A stretch of 64,000 nucleotides of DNA from Bacteriovoracaceae bacterium (GTDB lineage: Bacteria > Bdellovibrionota > Bacteriovoracia > Bacteriovoracales > Bacteriovoracaceae), in NCBI GenBank assembly GCA_017858255.1, contig JAFMBV010000003.1, forward strand, positions 23,986 through 87,985, in the 5' to 3' direction. Shown piece after piece: positions 39,753 to 49,173 of this stretch. The translations under genes and the position numbers were made by a program. Each line of letters begins with the position of its first letter. The stretch's first letter is position 1. A model generated the notes under the pieces. It was not told the DNA's origin. It searched no databases and saw only the letters and a program-made list of their open reading frames with translations.

Positions 39753-41924
39753 ATGATTAAAAACGTTAAAGGCCTTATTCATTCATTTCCATATGCTTTA
39801 GTCGTAGGAATGAGCGCCATTAGTTTTCAAATTCTTATGGAACATTGGTTTAGTGTTGCGTTTGGCGCCACCGTTTTTAATCACTTGGCCATATTATTAG
39901 TCACTTACTTATTTTGGGGTATCGGTGCTTTTTGGAGTATTAATAAAGAGATTCGTTTAAAAACATTACTATTCATTCTTGTGGCCCTTTTTTCTTTGAT
40001 CGCTATAACGTGGCCAGAAGCACCTCTTTATCTGAGTACAAAAATTCGAAGCCATACGTTAAGGTTTTTTTGCGCTATTTTAATAATGTCCCCAATCAGC
40101 TTTCTATTAGGGTTAATTCTACCTGCTTACAATAAGCAGGAGAAAAATAAAGAAACTAAAACTTTTAAAAATTTATACACGTGGTTTCATCTAGGTGCTG
40201 CTGGATTCTTATTTTTCTTAGAATTCTATTTGATTTTTAATCTTGGGATAAGAAATCTCTTTTGGATATGCTCCGTCATAATAATCTTACCTTTTATAAT
40301 GGCCACAAATGAAAAAAAGGGAGAGAGGCAATGCGCCTTTTATTGGGATGAACCTCTCTTTGTTTATTCCTTTATAAACGGCCTTGTTCAAGGTTTTCTC
40401 ATTCGTTTAAATACTCATGTTCAAGGACCTTTCTCTGAGACCTTTACCCTTTATATTATAAGCTCCTTACTTGGGCTTGCTTTGGCCTCTCAAATTTCAA
40501 AAAATAAGCAGATTGATCGAGAGTTTATAAAGAATAAATATATAGTTTTAATAAGTGGCGGTATCTTATGGTGTTTACTTGTCTCTTTATTGTTACCGAA
40601 CTTTTATGGTGTTTTTGATACTTCTAATATTAGTTTAATAAAGTCGGCCAGAGCAGTAGGAAGTCTTATAATCTTCCTACCGCTTCATGTACTTATGGGA
40701 TTTCTTGTTCCTGTTTTTTATCGAAAGGAAAAAGCTGAAGGCGTGGTCTTATCTATAAACTCCTGGGGCAATGTTCTAGGCCTAAGTTTTGTGGTCATGT
40801 TTTTAACACTTTTTTCGAATATTAAAGTCTTAGTTATTTTAATCTTTGCGTTGTTAATTCTTTATTCATATCGTCTTGCTAAGGCGAAAAGTACACGAGC
40901 CATTTTGGTCTCAATGTTTTGTTTAATGTTTATATTGCTAATCCCGGAGACTTTTTTTCACCTTTCATATCGCCATTTTGAAAATGGGAAGATATTTTTA
41001 AAGAACTTTAAAAGTGCAAAGCTTTTAAAATCTGAAAACTTCTTGGGCGCACAGGTGGATATTGTAGAACTTAGCGGCAAGAAGACCTTAATTATTGATG
41101 GATATAAAAGTATCATGCTAGATCTGGATGGTAGCTTTAATGAGTCCGAAATACTTCTTGGAACCTTGCAAGAGTTTATCGTTAGAAACAAAGAGAGTGC
41201 CCTTGTTCTTGGTGTTGGTTCTGGAGCCACTGTATTTGGAAATTCAAAATACTTTCAAAAAGTAGTCGGTGTTGAAATCCATCCTGTCATTATGGAGCTT
41301 CAAGATTATTTTAGTCCTTATAACTTTAATCTAAAGAAACTTGAAAATGTTACACTCGCTTTTGATGATGGCTTTAGTTATTTAAATAACCACGAAGAAA
41401 AATATGATTTAATAGTAAATAACGTACCTACTCCTCAATACAGTCCTTCTTCACTTTTATGGACAGTAGAGACTTTAAACCTTATTAAGAACCGACTTAA
41501 TGACGACGGAGTATACAGTCAGTGGATAGACGGAGCTATTAATGCGGAGGCGATTAACGTTATTATGGCCACGTTACAGCAGGCATTTAGTAATTGTTAC
41601 CTTGGCGTTATTACTAGTACTTATGGTAATATCTTTTGTCTAAAAAATAGTAACGCAGAACCATTAATTAAAAATGGATTAATCTTCAAAATTAATGAAT
41701 TTGATAAAATCAATTTTAATAAACCTCCCAATACGATAGATAGGTCCTTATTAAAAGAGGCTCTCAGTCCATTCTTGTCGAAGTCATGGCTAGATAAGAA
41801 GGCATGGTTCTTGTTGGATTTACTTAAGATCAGTCCAAAAAAGGAAAAGGGCTTTCATTGTGATGCTTTAAGTAAAGTTAAGAACCTAAAGGGAAGGGGC
41901 TTGCCGCAGTTTTGTGTTCAATAA
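39753..41924 (+). CDS. Membrane protein fused to a spermidine-synthase-like domain (first copy)
   Basis: The 723-residue protein has about ten N-terminal membrane helices (residues 10-410). A cytoplasmic methyltransferase-like domain follows from about 440: LGVGSGATVFG near 486, VVGVEIHPVIMELQDYF, then NVTLAFDDGFSYL and IVNNVPTPQYSPSSLLWTVE near 555. The fold is that of polyamine aminopropyltransferases (SpeE). The canonical DSTDPVGP gate is replaced by NNVPTPQYSPS, so the catalytic aspartates are missing and classical spermidine synthesis is unlikely. Fused MFS/SpeE proteins are common, with unknown substrates. The 3' end overlaps the opposing HTTM gene by 39 bases. Confidence 0.7.
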   Translation: MIKNVKGLIHSFPYALVVGMSAISFQILMEHWFSVAFGATVFNHLAILLVTYLFWGIGAFWSINKEIRLKTLLFILVALFSLIAITWPEAPLYLSTKIRSHTLRFFCAILIMSPISFLLGLILPAYNKQEKNKETKTFKNLYTWFHLGAAGFLFFLEFYLIFNLGIRNLFWICSVIIILPFIMATNEKKGERQCAFYWDEPLFVYSFINGLVQGFLIRLNTHVQGPFSETFTLYIISSLLGLALASQISKNKQIDREFIKNKYIVLISGGILWCLLVSLLLPNFYGVFDTSNISLIKSARAVGSLIIFLPLHVLMGFLVPVFYRKEKAEGVVLSINSWGNVLGLSFVVMFLTLFSNIKVLVILIFALLILYSYRLAKAKSTRAILVSMFCLMFILLIPETFFHLSYRHFENGKIFLKNFKSAKLLKSENFLGAQVDIVELSGKKTLIIDGYKSIMLDLDGSFNESEILLGTLQEFIVRNKESALVLGVGSGATVFGNSKYFQKVVGVEIHPVIMELQDYFSPYNFNLKKLENVTLAFDDGFSYLNNHEEKYDLIVNNVPTPQYSPSSLLWTVETLNLIKNRLNDDGVYSQWIDGAINAEAINVIMATLQQAFSNCYLGVITSTYGNIFCLKNSNAEPLIKNGLIFKINEFDKINFNKPPNTIDRSLLKEALSPFLSKSWLDKKAWFLLDLLKISPKKEKGFHCDALSKVKNLKGRGLPQFCVQ

Positions 41925-42734
41925 CTGGGGTATTATTAAGATGACAATTAGAATGAGAATATTAGGCCAGAAGCCATAGTTGAATATGAACTCATTAATT
42001 ACATGAAAGCTAATTAATAAAACAGCCATTACAATTCTAAAAAATCTAAATTTAAACAGAAGGACGATGCTTGCGCACTCGATGGTAAGCATGAATATTT
42101 GGACGAACTTACTCAAGTGGTAATTATTTAAAATTAAATTGGAAAAAATACTTTCATTAGGGCCCCAAGTGTACACCCAGGTCATAAGGGATATGCCATC
42201 TGCCCAGCTTAGGCCGGATTCGATTAGCTTCGTTACTCCAGAGCCAAAATAGTGGAGGAAAATTAAAAATACTGGTACCTCAATTAACCAATTGGGATAG
42301 GTAAGTTTTTCAAAACCGTAAAAGGAAGGACGAAAGAAGCTTAGGTATATAAGAAAAGTCAAAAATAGCTGTGTAGGAAGTATAATTGTGTGGTCAAAAC
42401 CAGTTTGGTTTTCAAGATGAATTGAAGCACCTAAAAGCCATAATGATCCACTGGTGACGCTTATTGACCTCTGCCAGTTAGGGACAAGTAGGCTTATTAA
42501 TAATAAAATTAAACTCGTGCTTAAAATAAATAAAATTGTTTTTGAATCGCCAATACCTTGAAGGTGACCCATGAAAAGTGAGACGTTCTCTCCCCTTTGA
42601 CCCAAGTCATAGTTAGTTAAAACTCGAATCTTAATTACTAGTGGTAAAAAGAAAGAGAAGAATAAGAAATAAGGGTAGTAACCATTTTTTCTAGAAAAGA
42701 GATTTTTGTTTAAAAAGAAATTTTCCTTAATCAT
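41886..42734 (-). CDS. HTTM-like (vitamin-K-carboxylase-related) membrane protein
   Basis: The 282-residue protein has about seven membrane segments. The region LHYFGSGVTKLIESGLSWADG (residues 164-184) and the later LTIECASIVLLF and ISFHVINEF resemble the HTTM domain of gamma-glutamyl-carboxylase relatives. The match is by pattern, not by any known catalytic residue. It is the last gene of a minus-strand unit with a small partner and the second SpeE-like gene, each overlapping the next by 4-8 bases. In other bacteria HTTM proteins are often paired with small secreted or membrane proteins, as here. Function unknown. Confidence 0.5.
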   Translation of the reverse strand: MIKENFFLNKNLFSRKNGYYPYFLFFSFFLPLVIKIRVLTNYDLGQRGENVSLFMGHLQGIGDSKTILFILSTSLILLLISLLVPNWQRSISVTSGSLWLLGASIHLENQTGFDHTIILPTQLFLTFLIYLSFFRPSFYGFEKLTYPNWLIEVPVFLIFLHYFGSGVTKLIESGLSWADGISLMTWVYTWGPNESIFSNLILNNYHLSKFVQIFMLTIECASIVLLFKFRFFRIVMAVLLISFHVINEFIFNYGFWPNILILIVILIIPQLLNTKLRQAPSL

Positions 42735-43236
42735 TAAGAAAAGCCTTTTTTTCTATACTGTGGAAAAATTTATCAGTTTTATAAATGTCGGGCGCAATAT
42801 GACCATTTTCTTTAAAGTTAGTGTTCAGTATTTTTATGTTTTTCCCTAACGTAAGCTTAACTCCTGATTTCTTTGTTAAATAATTCTTTAGGTGTAGTGA
42901 AACTTCCACTAATCCAGGATTAGAACTAAGCTTTTCTTTTATTTGATGGATAAGAACTTCTTCATTAATAAAAACACCCATACTATTAATACTTTTTGTT
43001 TTAACTAATCCAGACTTTTCAAATTGGCTTCCGTAGTCAAGAAAAGTTCCAAAGTACTGATTTGAAAGCCTTTGGCCTTTCTTATCAAAAATTTGAATAA
43101 CACTAAAACGATCAGTTCTTTTGGTAAATAACGGGTTTAGACTAAAAGGAAAGAGGTCTATAGAAATGGACGAAACCAATAAGGTTAGAAAAAGGAAGGC
43201 ATAGATAACTGCCTTCTCCTTAGGGTAAGTCATCAT
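42727..43236 (-). CDS. Single-span exported partner of the HTTM protein
   Basis: The 169-residue protein has one N-terminal hydrophobic helix (AVIYAFLFLTLLVSSISIDL), then FPFSLNPLFTKRTDRFSVIQ, resembling the FPFS-P-F motif I associate with small proteins next to HTTM genes. The rest, with strands and Lys-rich segments, is predicted to lie outside the membrane. It overlaps the HTTM gene by 8 bases downstream and the SpeE-like gene by 4 bases upstream, which makes co-translation likely. The start is one of two adjacent ATGs (43234-43236 or the next). Confidence 0.45.
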   Translation of the reverse strand: MMTYPKEKAVIYAFLFLTLLVSSISIDLFPFSLNPLFTKRTDRFSVIQIFDKKGQRLSNQYFGTFLDYGSQFEKSGLVKTKSINSMGVFINEEVLIHQIKEKLSSNPGLVEVSLHLKNYLTKKSGVKLTLGKNIKILNTNFKENGHIAPDIYKTDKFFHSIEKKAFLND

Positions 43237-45347
43237 TTATGTATCCAGAAAAAGTTAAGCCCTCTAGTGAAGTTATGAGTTAGATAAGCGAAATGATCAC
43301 TGATAAGGAACTCCGGTTTTTGAAGCAACTTTTCTTCCAGTATAGCGTCCCCGATTTTGATAGTTTCAGCTATCGTGAATTTTCCTTGATAAAGAGGCCA
43401 ATTCTCTCCGAAGTAATCTAATGGTTTGACAAGTTCAAATGGTTCTAAAGAACCTAAAATAATGAGGTCTTTAGAGCTATAGCCAGGAATGGCAAGTAGA
43501 TGGGGGAAGACACTTTTAAAAGTGTGGATGATTTCAACTAGATGAGGTCCCCATATGAGTTGAGAGTAAATACCTTTTTTTTTCAAATGATTTCTGACGA
43601 TCGTAAAATACTCTTTAGTTAAAAACTGGCTGCCCGCGGTTGTGTAGGGAGAGGCAATGTTTGAACTGATGAGGTCATATTTTTTATTTGAGCGTGCAAG
43701 GAAACCTCGTGCATCATCAATGCTCTTTACGACTTTGATGTCGTTATACCATTCTCTATTTTTGTCTTTAAAGTAATGAGATACTTGGTTGACCATAGAG
43801 TGTATTTCAACAGAGTAAAGTTTTTCAGGATTAAGATTTAAAAAAGCCCCTAAACTAATCCCATAACCTGTACCCATTGAAAGTATTATTTTAGGATCAT
43901 TATGAAAAAGGGCGGGAAAAAAAGCTAGTCCCATTTGGGCGTGTGCTACATTCGTGTTTTTATATGGTGAAACGATTCGATAGTTTCCATTATACATTTC
44001 CAAGTCACCACGATTATTTTCTATTAAGCTGAAAAGACCGATGGGTGATTCTTTGGTGACCTTAATGTTTTGGGGTTTATGAATAAAAATATTTGTATTT
44101 AACAGAACACTGAATAATATGAATAAAGCTAGCGTGATGGATGCGTATGTCTTCTTCATCTTAATATTTGGTAAGAAATAAATAATGCCGATAAGAAAAA
44201 AGACTGTGATTAGATAGAAGCTTTTCATACCTAGAGTATTAATGAAAAAGTAGGATACGGAGAGAGTTCCAACTAATCCACCTACAGTATTACTGATGAA
44301 AATCTTTGCCACTGCTTCGCCACTCCAGCGCTTTGAAATAAGAAGTTTGGGAAAGATAAAGCTGAAGGAGGCGAGTGGAACCAAAAAGATAAGAGCAAGA
44401 TAAGCTATTTTAATAATTGTAAACCTTGGAAAATCTCTAGCAATAAGAAAGGCTTCCTCACTAATAAACTCACCAACTAAAAGTGAAGAAACGCCTAATA
44501 ATATAAGGATTGGAAATATACTTGGGCTCCACTTCTCAAGCTTTGGAGCTAGATATGATGTAATACCTAAGGTTACGAGAACGATGAATAGAACTAACGT
44601 GGAGATATAGGCCCTATCATTTAGAATAAGCTCTAAACTTTTGAACCAGACGACTTCTAGGCCTAGGAGGATAAATCCGCAAAAGAAGGCAAGTGTTAAT
44701 ATCTTTGTACTTGGGATCTTTTCGTGATTAATAAGTTGGAGGTTTTGATCCTGAGTATGTTGAGTAAGTCTGTCTGAAAAATAATAAATTGAAAGAGAGA
44801 GTAGTAGGTTTAATGCAATAACGATAAAGATTAAGTTTTGATAACCTACAATCATTACACCAAAGAAACCTAATATAAGGACGCCTAGTCCACCACCAAT
44901 TGTATTAAGAGCATATAACTTCTCTATTGTGTGAGTTTTCTTAAATTGTTCGGTGAGGATAGGAAGCCCAATTCCCATTAGTGTTGTAATTGGCATAATG
45001 AAAATTATTGCAATGAGTCCATCGGTGAGAAGACTTTTGGGTGAGATAAAGGAGTAAAGATTTTTTGAAGGGTTTACTAAAAATAGAAAAGATAAGGCCA
45101 TTCCTAATGTAATTAATAACTCGGTAAAGAGATAAATTCTTAAATAATTACTTTTCTGTCCCTTGATGAATCTTTCACCAATATATGCGCCTAAGCTAAT
45201 GCCTAATAAGAAGATACCTGTTACCCAAGAAAAGGATTGAATAGTATTCCCTAAGAGGACTTGAAAATATTTGACCCATAATATCTCTAAGGTGAGAGCA
45301 ATAAATCCGCTTAAAAATAGCCAAATGTAGGGAATAAGGATTTTCAT
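43233..45347 (-). CDS. Membrane protein fused to a spermidine-synthase-like domain (second copy)
   Basis: The protein (704 residues from ATG 45347; a TTG at 45383 would add 12) begins with the hallmark SGFIALTLEILWVKYFQ of fused MFS/spermidine synthases. About 12-13 helices follow, then a SpeE-like domain: ILSMGTGYGISLGAF near 488, YSVEIHSMVNQVSHYFK, VKSIDDARGFL and ISSNIASPYTTAGSQ. The canonical aspartate gate is again lost (SNIASPYTT). The two copies (here and at 39753) are distant relatives that converge on the HTTM pair from opposite sides. No ribosome site is seen at either start. Confidence 0.7.
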   Translation of the reverse strand: MKILIPYIWLFLSGFIALTLEILWVKYFQVLLGNTIQSFSWVTGIFLLGISLGAYIGERFIKGQKSNYLRIYLFTELLITLGMALSFLFLVNPSKNLYSFISPKSLLTDGLIAIIFIMPITTLMGIGLPILTEQFKKTHTIEKLYALNTIGGGLGVLILGFFGVMIVGYQNLIFIVIALNLLLSLSIYYFSDRLTQHTQDQNLQLINHEKIPSTKILTLAFFCGFILLGLEVVWFKSLELILNDRAYISTLVLFIVLVTLGITSYLAPKLEKWSPSIFPILILLGVSSLLVGEFISEEAFLIARDFPRFTIIKIAYLALIFLVPLASFSFIFPKLLISKRWSGEAVAKIFISNTVGGLVGTLSVSYFFINTLGMKSFYLITVFFLIGIIYFLPNIKMKKTYASITLALFILFSVLLNTNIFIHKPQNIKVTKESPIGLFSLIENNRGDLEMYNGNYRIVSPYKNTNVAHAQMGLAFFPALFHNDPKIILSMGTGYGISLGAFLNLNPEKLYSVEIHSMVNQVSHYFKDKNREWYNDIKVVKSIDDARGFLARSNKKYDLISSNIASPYTTAGSQFLTKEYFTIVRNHLKKKGIYSQLIWGPHLVEIIHTFKSVFPHLLAIPGYSSKDLIILGSLEPFELVKPLDYFGENWPLYQGKFTIAETIKIGDAILEEKLLQKPEFLISDHFAYLTHNFTRGLNFFWIHK

Positions 45348-45446
45348 TCTGTTTATTCTAACGAATGGAGGTATTTTTAACAAAAGTTAATTAGAGCATT
45401 TTGACCAATTTAGTTTAATAATGTTTTACTTGGTTGTGAGGTACTT

Positions 45447-46265
45447 ATGTTTGATTTTTTCTTTATGAGCTATGATGAGCCAAAGGCCGACGAAAACTTT
45501 GCTGCAGTCCAAGCACTAATTCCCCATGCAAAAAGGGTTCATGGAGTTGACGGAATTGCTCGGGCTTGGGTGACTGCAGCTCAGCGGTCAGAAACCACTC
45601 ATTTCTATACAATGGATGGGGATAGTCGGCTCTTGCCAGGTTTTGATCTGAAGCTTGAAGACTTCTCAGGACCAGAGGATCGAAGAGTTCATGTTTTCAG
45701 ATCGTTAAATAGGGTTAATGGTTTGGTTTATGGCTATGGCTCAATTCATTGCTTTCATACAGAACATGTTCGTCAGTTTAAAAAGTTAGATGTTGTTGAC
45801 TTTACTCTCTCTGTCGCAACAGAGGGCTTTCATATACAACCGGCTTTAGTAACTGAAACTTGTTTTAATACATCGGCCTATATCAGCTTTAAATCTGGAT
45901 TCCGAGAAGCCTCTAAATTGGCTTCTGCCACTAATACGTATGCAGGTACTGAGGTTGAGCCCAATACTTATGGCCGTCTAAAAGTTTGGACAAGTATTGG
46001 CCTAGATGAGCCTTTCGGTGATTGGGTCGTTTTGGGGGCTCGCTTAGGCGCCATTCATGGTCATAATTATAAAGATAATAAAGAAAAGTTGGCCTTAATC
46101 TCAGACCATCATTGGTTTCATAAGTTATTTGAAAGTTATAGTGATTGTGATGTATTTCAAGAGCTCAAAAGATTAAAAGCTGAATGCTCTAATTTAGATT
46201 TACCTTGTGAAGACTTTAGCTCAGAGCAAAGTCATTTTATAAAAAATATTCTTTATAATGTTTGA
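45447..46265 (+). CDS. Glycosyltransferase-like protein with DGD motif
   Basis: The 272-residue protein opens MFDFFFMSYDEPKADENFAA, then VHGVDGIARAWVTAAQRSET and FYTMDGDSRLLPGFD. The layout (strand, then a helix with A-H-like residues, then hydrophobic-DxD) is that of the GT-A fold of nucleotide-sugar transferases, with DGD near residue 57 as the metal motif. I do not recognise a named family; membership is inferred. Other residues such as GHNYKDNKEKL near 207 may bind donor sugar. It has GAGGT before its ATG and its own gap upstream. It converges with the DegT aminotransferase gene. Confidence 0.45.
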   Translation: MFDFFFMSYDEPKADENFAAVQALIPHAKRVHGVDGIARAWVTAAQRSETTHFYTMDGDSRLLPGFDLKLEDFSGPEDRRVHVFRSLNRVNGLVYGYGSIHCFHTEHVRQFKKLDVVDFTLSVATEGFHIQPALVTETCFNTSAYISFKSGFREASKLASATNTYAGTEVEPNTYGRLKVWTSIGLDEPFGDWVVLGARLGAIHGHNYKDNKEKLALISDHHWFHKLFESYSDCDVFQELKRLKAECSNLDLPCEDFSSEQSHFIKNILYNV

Positions 46266-47371
46266 AACTCGATAAGGGCCTTGCATATGTAGTCGACTTC
46301 CTCATCTCTTAGCTCATGAAAAATAGGAAGGCTTAGAATTCGTTCGCAAATTATTTCAACATTTGGTGTATTTGCCTCAAGGTTTTCGAAAATGGGTTCC
46401 TTATTAATTGGTTTTGAGTAATGAACACGAGTGGTGATTCCCTTTTTTGTTAGAAAGTTTTGAAGCAAATCTCTAGTTTCCTTAGTGTTGCAACTTAGAA
46501 CGTATTTATGGAATGCATGTTGCCCGAACTGATGTCTAAATGCCGGACGTAAGGCATTTGAATCCTTAAGGGCGTTGTCATAATGTTGGGCAATGAGGTT
46601 TCTACGATTTACCCAACCCTCAAGTAGATCCAGTTTCTTTTCGAGCAAGAGGGCATCATGGGATGGCATGAGAGACTTTCTCCCAAGTACATTAAAACCC
46701 TCGTTCTTACTTTTTCCGTGAAGACGAAGTTGTTTGGCCATTTCATAGAATTTTTCATTATTAGTAAGAAGAAGACCGCCAGTACCTGTCCCATGAAGGG
46801 TTTTGGTGGGGTCAAAACTGATTGTGCTAAAACTCCCAATGCTTCCAGCTTTTACCGAATTTAGGTTAGCACCTAGGGATTGTGCTGCATCCTCGATAAT
46901 ATGAAGATTCCTCTCGTTAGCAAAAGAATCAATATCAGCAATATTTGGTAAAGCTCCATACAGTGAGACCATAATTATGGCCTTGCAGCTTGAATCATAA
47001 ACTTTTTCTAATTCTGAGCGAGTAAGCATAAAACTATTGGGGTCAATATCACAAAAGACAGGTGTCAACTCATTGTGCAAAATGGCGGTAGCAGAAGCTA
47101 CAAAGGAAAAGTTGGGAACAATGACTTTGCTTCTCGGGGGAAGGTTTAAACATTTTAAAGCAAAGATCAGTGCATCGGTACATGAGTTTAGGGCAATGGC
47201 AAAATCCCGTTGGCAATAGTTGGCCATTTTTTTTTCAAATCTATCTACTAATGGAGAATTTAAATATTGTCCTGATGACCATACTTCCTTACTCGTTTCT
47301 GAGAATAGGGTTTCATGTTCAAGGTACTCTCTGTCATTACCGAAAAAAGGTATCTTCATCGCTATGGCCAT
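46253..47371 (-). CDS. DegT/DnrJ/EryC1-family sugar aminotransferase
   Basis: This PLP-dependent enzyme (372 residues) makes amino sugars from keto-sugar nucleotides. The family's features are SGQYLNSPLVDRFEKKMANY near residue 32, ALNSCTDALIFAL near 60, the PLP lysine in SFDPTKTLHGTGTGG near 183-197, and RVHYSKPINKEP near 318. Some DegT proteins are aminotransferases for surface sugars, others regulators. Its start overlaps the end of the epimerase gene by 10 bases, so the two are one unit. The amino-donor and product sugar cannot be read. Confidence 0.88.
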   Translation of the reverse strand: MAIAMKIPFFGNDREYLEHETLFSETSKEVWSSGQYLNSPLVDRFEKKMANYCQRDFAIALNSCTDALIFALKCLNLPPRSKVIVPNFSFVASATAILHNELTPVFCDIDPNSFMLTRSELEKVYDSSCKAIIMVSLYGALPNIADIDSFANERNLHIIEDAAQSLGANLNSVKAGSIGSFSTISFDPTKTLHGTGTGGLLLTNNEKFYEMAKQLRLHGKSKNEGFNVLGRKSLMPSHDALLLEKKLDLLEGWVNRRNLIAQHYDNALKDSNALRPAFRHQFGQHAFHKYVLSCNTKETRDLLQNFLTKKGITTRVHYSKPINKEPIFENLEANTPNVEIICERILSLPIFHELRDEEVDYICKALIEFQTL

Positions 47372-48273
47372 TGCTTGCTTTGTGTTTCGAGTATTTTCTT
47401 AATACCAGCCTCAAGGTCTACTTTTGGTTCATAGCCTAATAATCTTTTTGCTCGTCCTATATCCAGACAACCTTTGACAGTTTTCTTTGAATCCTCAACG
47501 GATTGGTCTTCATAAATTGTTTCTGGTAAATGGGTTTGAATGACCTTAGCAAGGTCAATTAAGCTTCTTCCTTCTCCTCGTGATAAGTTGATGGTGATGC
47601 CATCATCTAACTCGGTAGAGAGTAGTAATTGAACTCCTTCCAAGAGGTCTTCGATGTATGTGAAGTCCAAACGGCTTAAAGAGTCTTTGATAATTAAAGG
47701 CTGATTCTTAATGGCCCTTTCAATAAAAAGGCTAACGACCCTCATGCCTGGATCATTTGGTCCATAAACAGAAGTGGGTCTTATAATGTGAGTTCTTAAG
47801 TTAGTTGAGTGTGAAAGTTTTCTTAGTCTTTGTTCGGTATCCCACTTTATTTTTCCATATAAGCTTTTTGGTTGAGGGGTTTCTTCTTCCGATATTGATT
47901 GTTTATTGATATCTCCATAAACATGACTTGAACTAAAGTGAATGAACTTTTCGGCATTAAACTCCAGTGCCAGCTCCATTAAATTTAATGAACCTTCAAG
48001 AATTGATTTTTTAGCTAACTCAGGATTTTGTAGGGCATCTTTTGGAGTAGAAACCATTCCCATGTGAATGATAGTTGATGGTTTATGTTCTTTGAATAGC
48101 TCCAGCAATAGGCCCTTATCTAGTGTTGATGCCTTAAGAAATTTAAAGGAATTTGCCTTGTTATAATGGCGCTGCTCTATGGGATCAATTCCTATGACCT
48201 TTTCACCTTGAGCGCTGAGTTTATTTATTAAGTTTTGGCCCACAAAACCATTGCAACCTGTAATAAAAATCAT
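47362..48273 (-). CDS. NAD-dependent sugar epimerase/dehydratase
   Basis: The 303-residue extended SDR has the loop ITGCNGFVGQNL (4-15), the serine motif HFSSSHVYGD near 115 and the catalytic LYGKIKWDTE near 140 (YxxxK). RPTSVYGPNDPGMRVVSLF near 170 and RLDFTYIEDLLEGV follow; all are typical of nucleotide-sugar epimerases of the GalE/RmlB group. Which sugar is used is unknown. It is the first gene of a two-gene unit with the aminotransferase, giving an epimerase-aminotransferase route to an amino sugar of a polysaccharide or glycan. Confidence 0.88.
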   Translation of the reverse strand: MIFITGCNGFVGQNLINKLSAQGEKVIGIDPIEQRHYNKANSFKFLKASTLDKGLLLELFKEHKPSTIIHMGMVSTPKDALQNPELAKKSILEGSLNLMELALEFNAEKFIHFSSSHVYGDINKQSISEEETPQPKSLYGKIKWDTEQRLRKLSHSTNLRTHIIRPTSVYGPNDPGMRVVSLFIERAIKNQPLIIKDSLSRLDFTYIEDLLEGVQLLLSTELDDGITINLSRGEGRSLIDLAKVIQTHLPETIYEDQSVEDSKKTVKGCLDIGRAKRLLGYEPKVDLEAGIKKILETQSKQWP

Positions 48274-48454
48274 GGCTTATGATATCTCTTCGCTGCCCTG
48301 TATGGAAAGCCTTATGGGCTAAGTAACGTACTGATTTTACTCAATATTTATGGCCTTAATTTTAGAGTGCTAACTTGCCGAAATCTTGTATTTTCAACGG
48401 AGTGGTGTATCATATTAGCGTATCGTTGCATTTCAGTTTTATTTGGGGGAACCA

Positions 48455-49159
48455 ATGGATAGACGTCTATTTTTTACAAAATCCTGTATGGCCTTGGGAA
48501 CTTTTACAGTTCCAATGACCGTATTTGGCTTAACACGTTCTACTTCCATTAATGGAGCTCTCGGTTTGCGCTCTGGCCTCATTGGTCAAGCTGAGTTCGA
48601 AAGTGCCATTCGCTCTGCTACAAATAGTAAGACGACTCTTATTCTTCATCCCAGTTCGATTGTTAACATTACAAAAAACTGTCTTGTGACATGTTCTATA
48701 ACAGGAGCGGGCTCACAGATAAATGTTGCTAATGAAGCGGACCTAATATTTTCAGGTAAGGAATCATTATATCAAAAGGTAAGAGGGCTAAGAATTAATG
48801 GCCGCGTCTCTTTTGAACATAAGGGCAATTTGGAAATAGTCAAAAATGATTTTTCATTGTCTCCCAACTATTCATTAAAAATTAACTCTGAATCAATGGT
48901 AATTTTTAAGAAAAATATCATTAAGTCTGAAAACGCTCACGCTCTTACTATTATAAATAATAAAAAGGGTCTCTTTGAGAATAATGAAATCCTAGTAAAA
49001 GGAAGTGGTCAATTCGTTTGGGCGGAAGATTCATTTGAAATGAAAATTCATAACAACAGCTTTCGATCGCTTTCGAAAGGGTTTCATCCATCTATAGCGA
49101 TATCAAATAAAGACGATGTAAATCCATCTTTGTCTTTGCACGCTAATAAACTCATCTAG
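48455..49159 (+). CDS. Tat-exported beta-helix-like protein
   Basis: I chose ATG at 48455 because GGGGGA lies upstream and it gives MDRRLFFTKSCMALGTFTVP, a twin-arginine (RR-L-F-F) signal that would export a folded protein. The mature part of about 205 residues has repeats of short strands with Asn and Ile/Val (KSENAHALTIINNKKGLFEN, FEMKIHNNSFRSL), the pattern of right-handed parallel beta helices (pectin-lyase-like). No catalytic residues are recognisable. It precedes an orphan gene and the NAS-like gene on the same strand. Confidence 0.55.
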   Translation: MDRRLFFTKSCMALGTFTVPMTVFGLTRSTSINGALGLRSGLIGQAEFESAIRSATNSKTTLILHPSSIVNITKNCLVTCSITGAGSQINVANEADLIFSGKESLYQKVRGLRINGRVSFEHKGNLEIVKNDFSLSPNYSLKINSESMVIFKKNIIKSENAHALTIINNKKGLFENNEILVKGSGQFVWAEDSFEMKIHNNSFRSLSKGFHPSIAISNKDDVNPSLSLHANKLI

Positions 49160-49173
49160 CTCGGAGTTAAATA

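Noticed and set aside
48274..48454. RNA gene or regulator in the 180-base gap before the Tat gene
   Set aside because: Only a possible promoter (TTGTAT and TATCAT, 16 bases apart) is visible; there is no fold or frame to support more.
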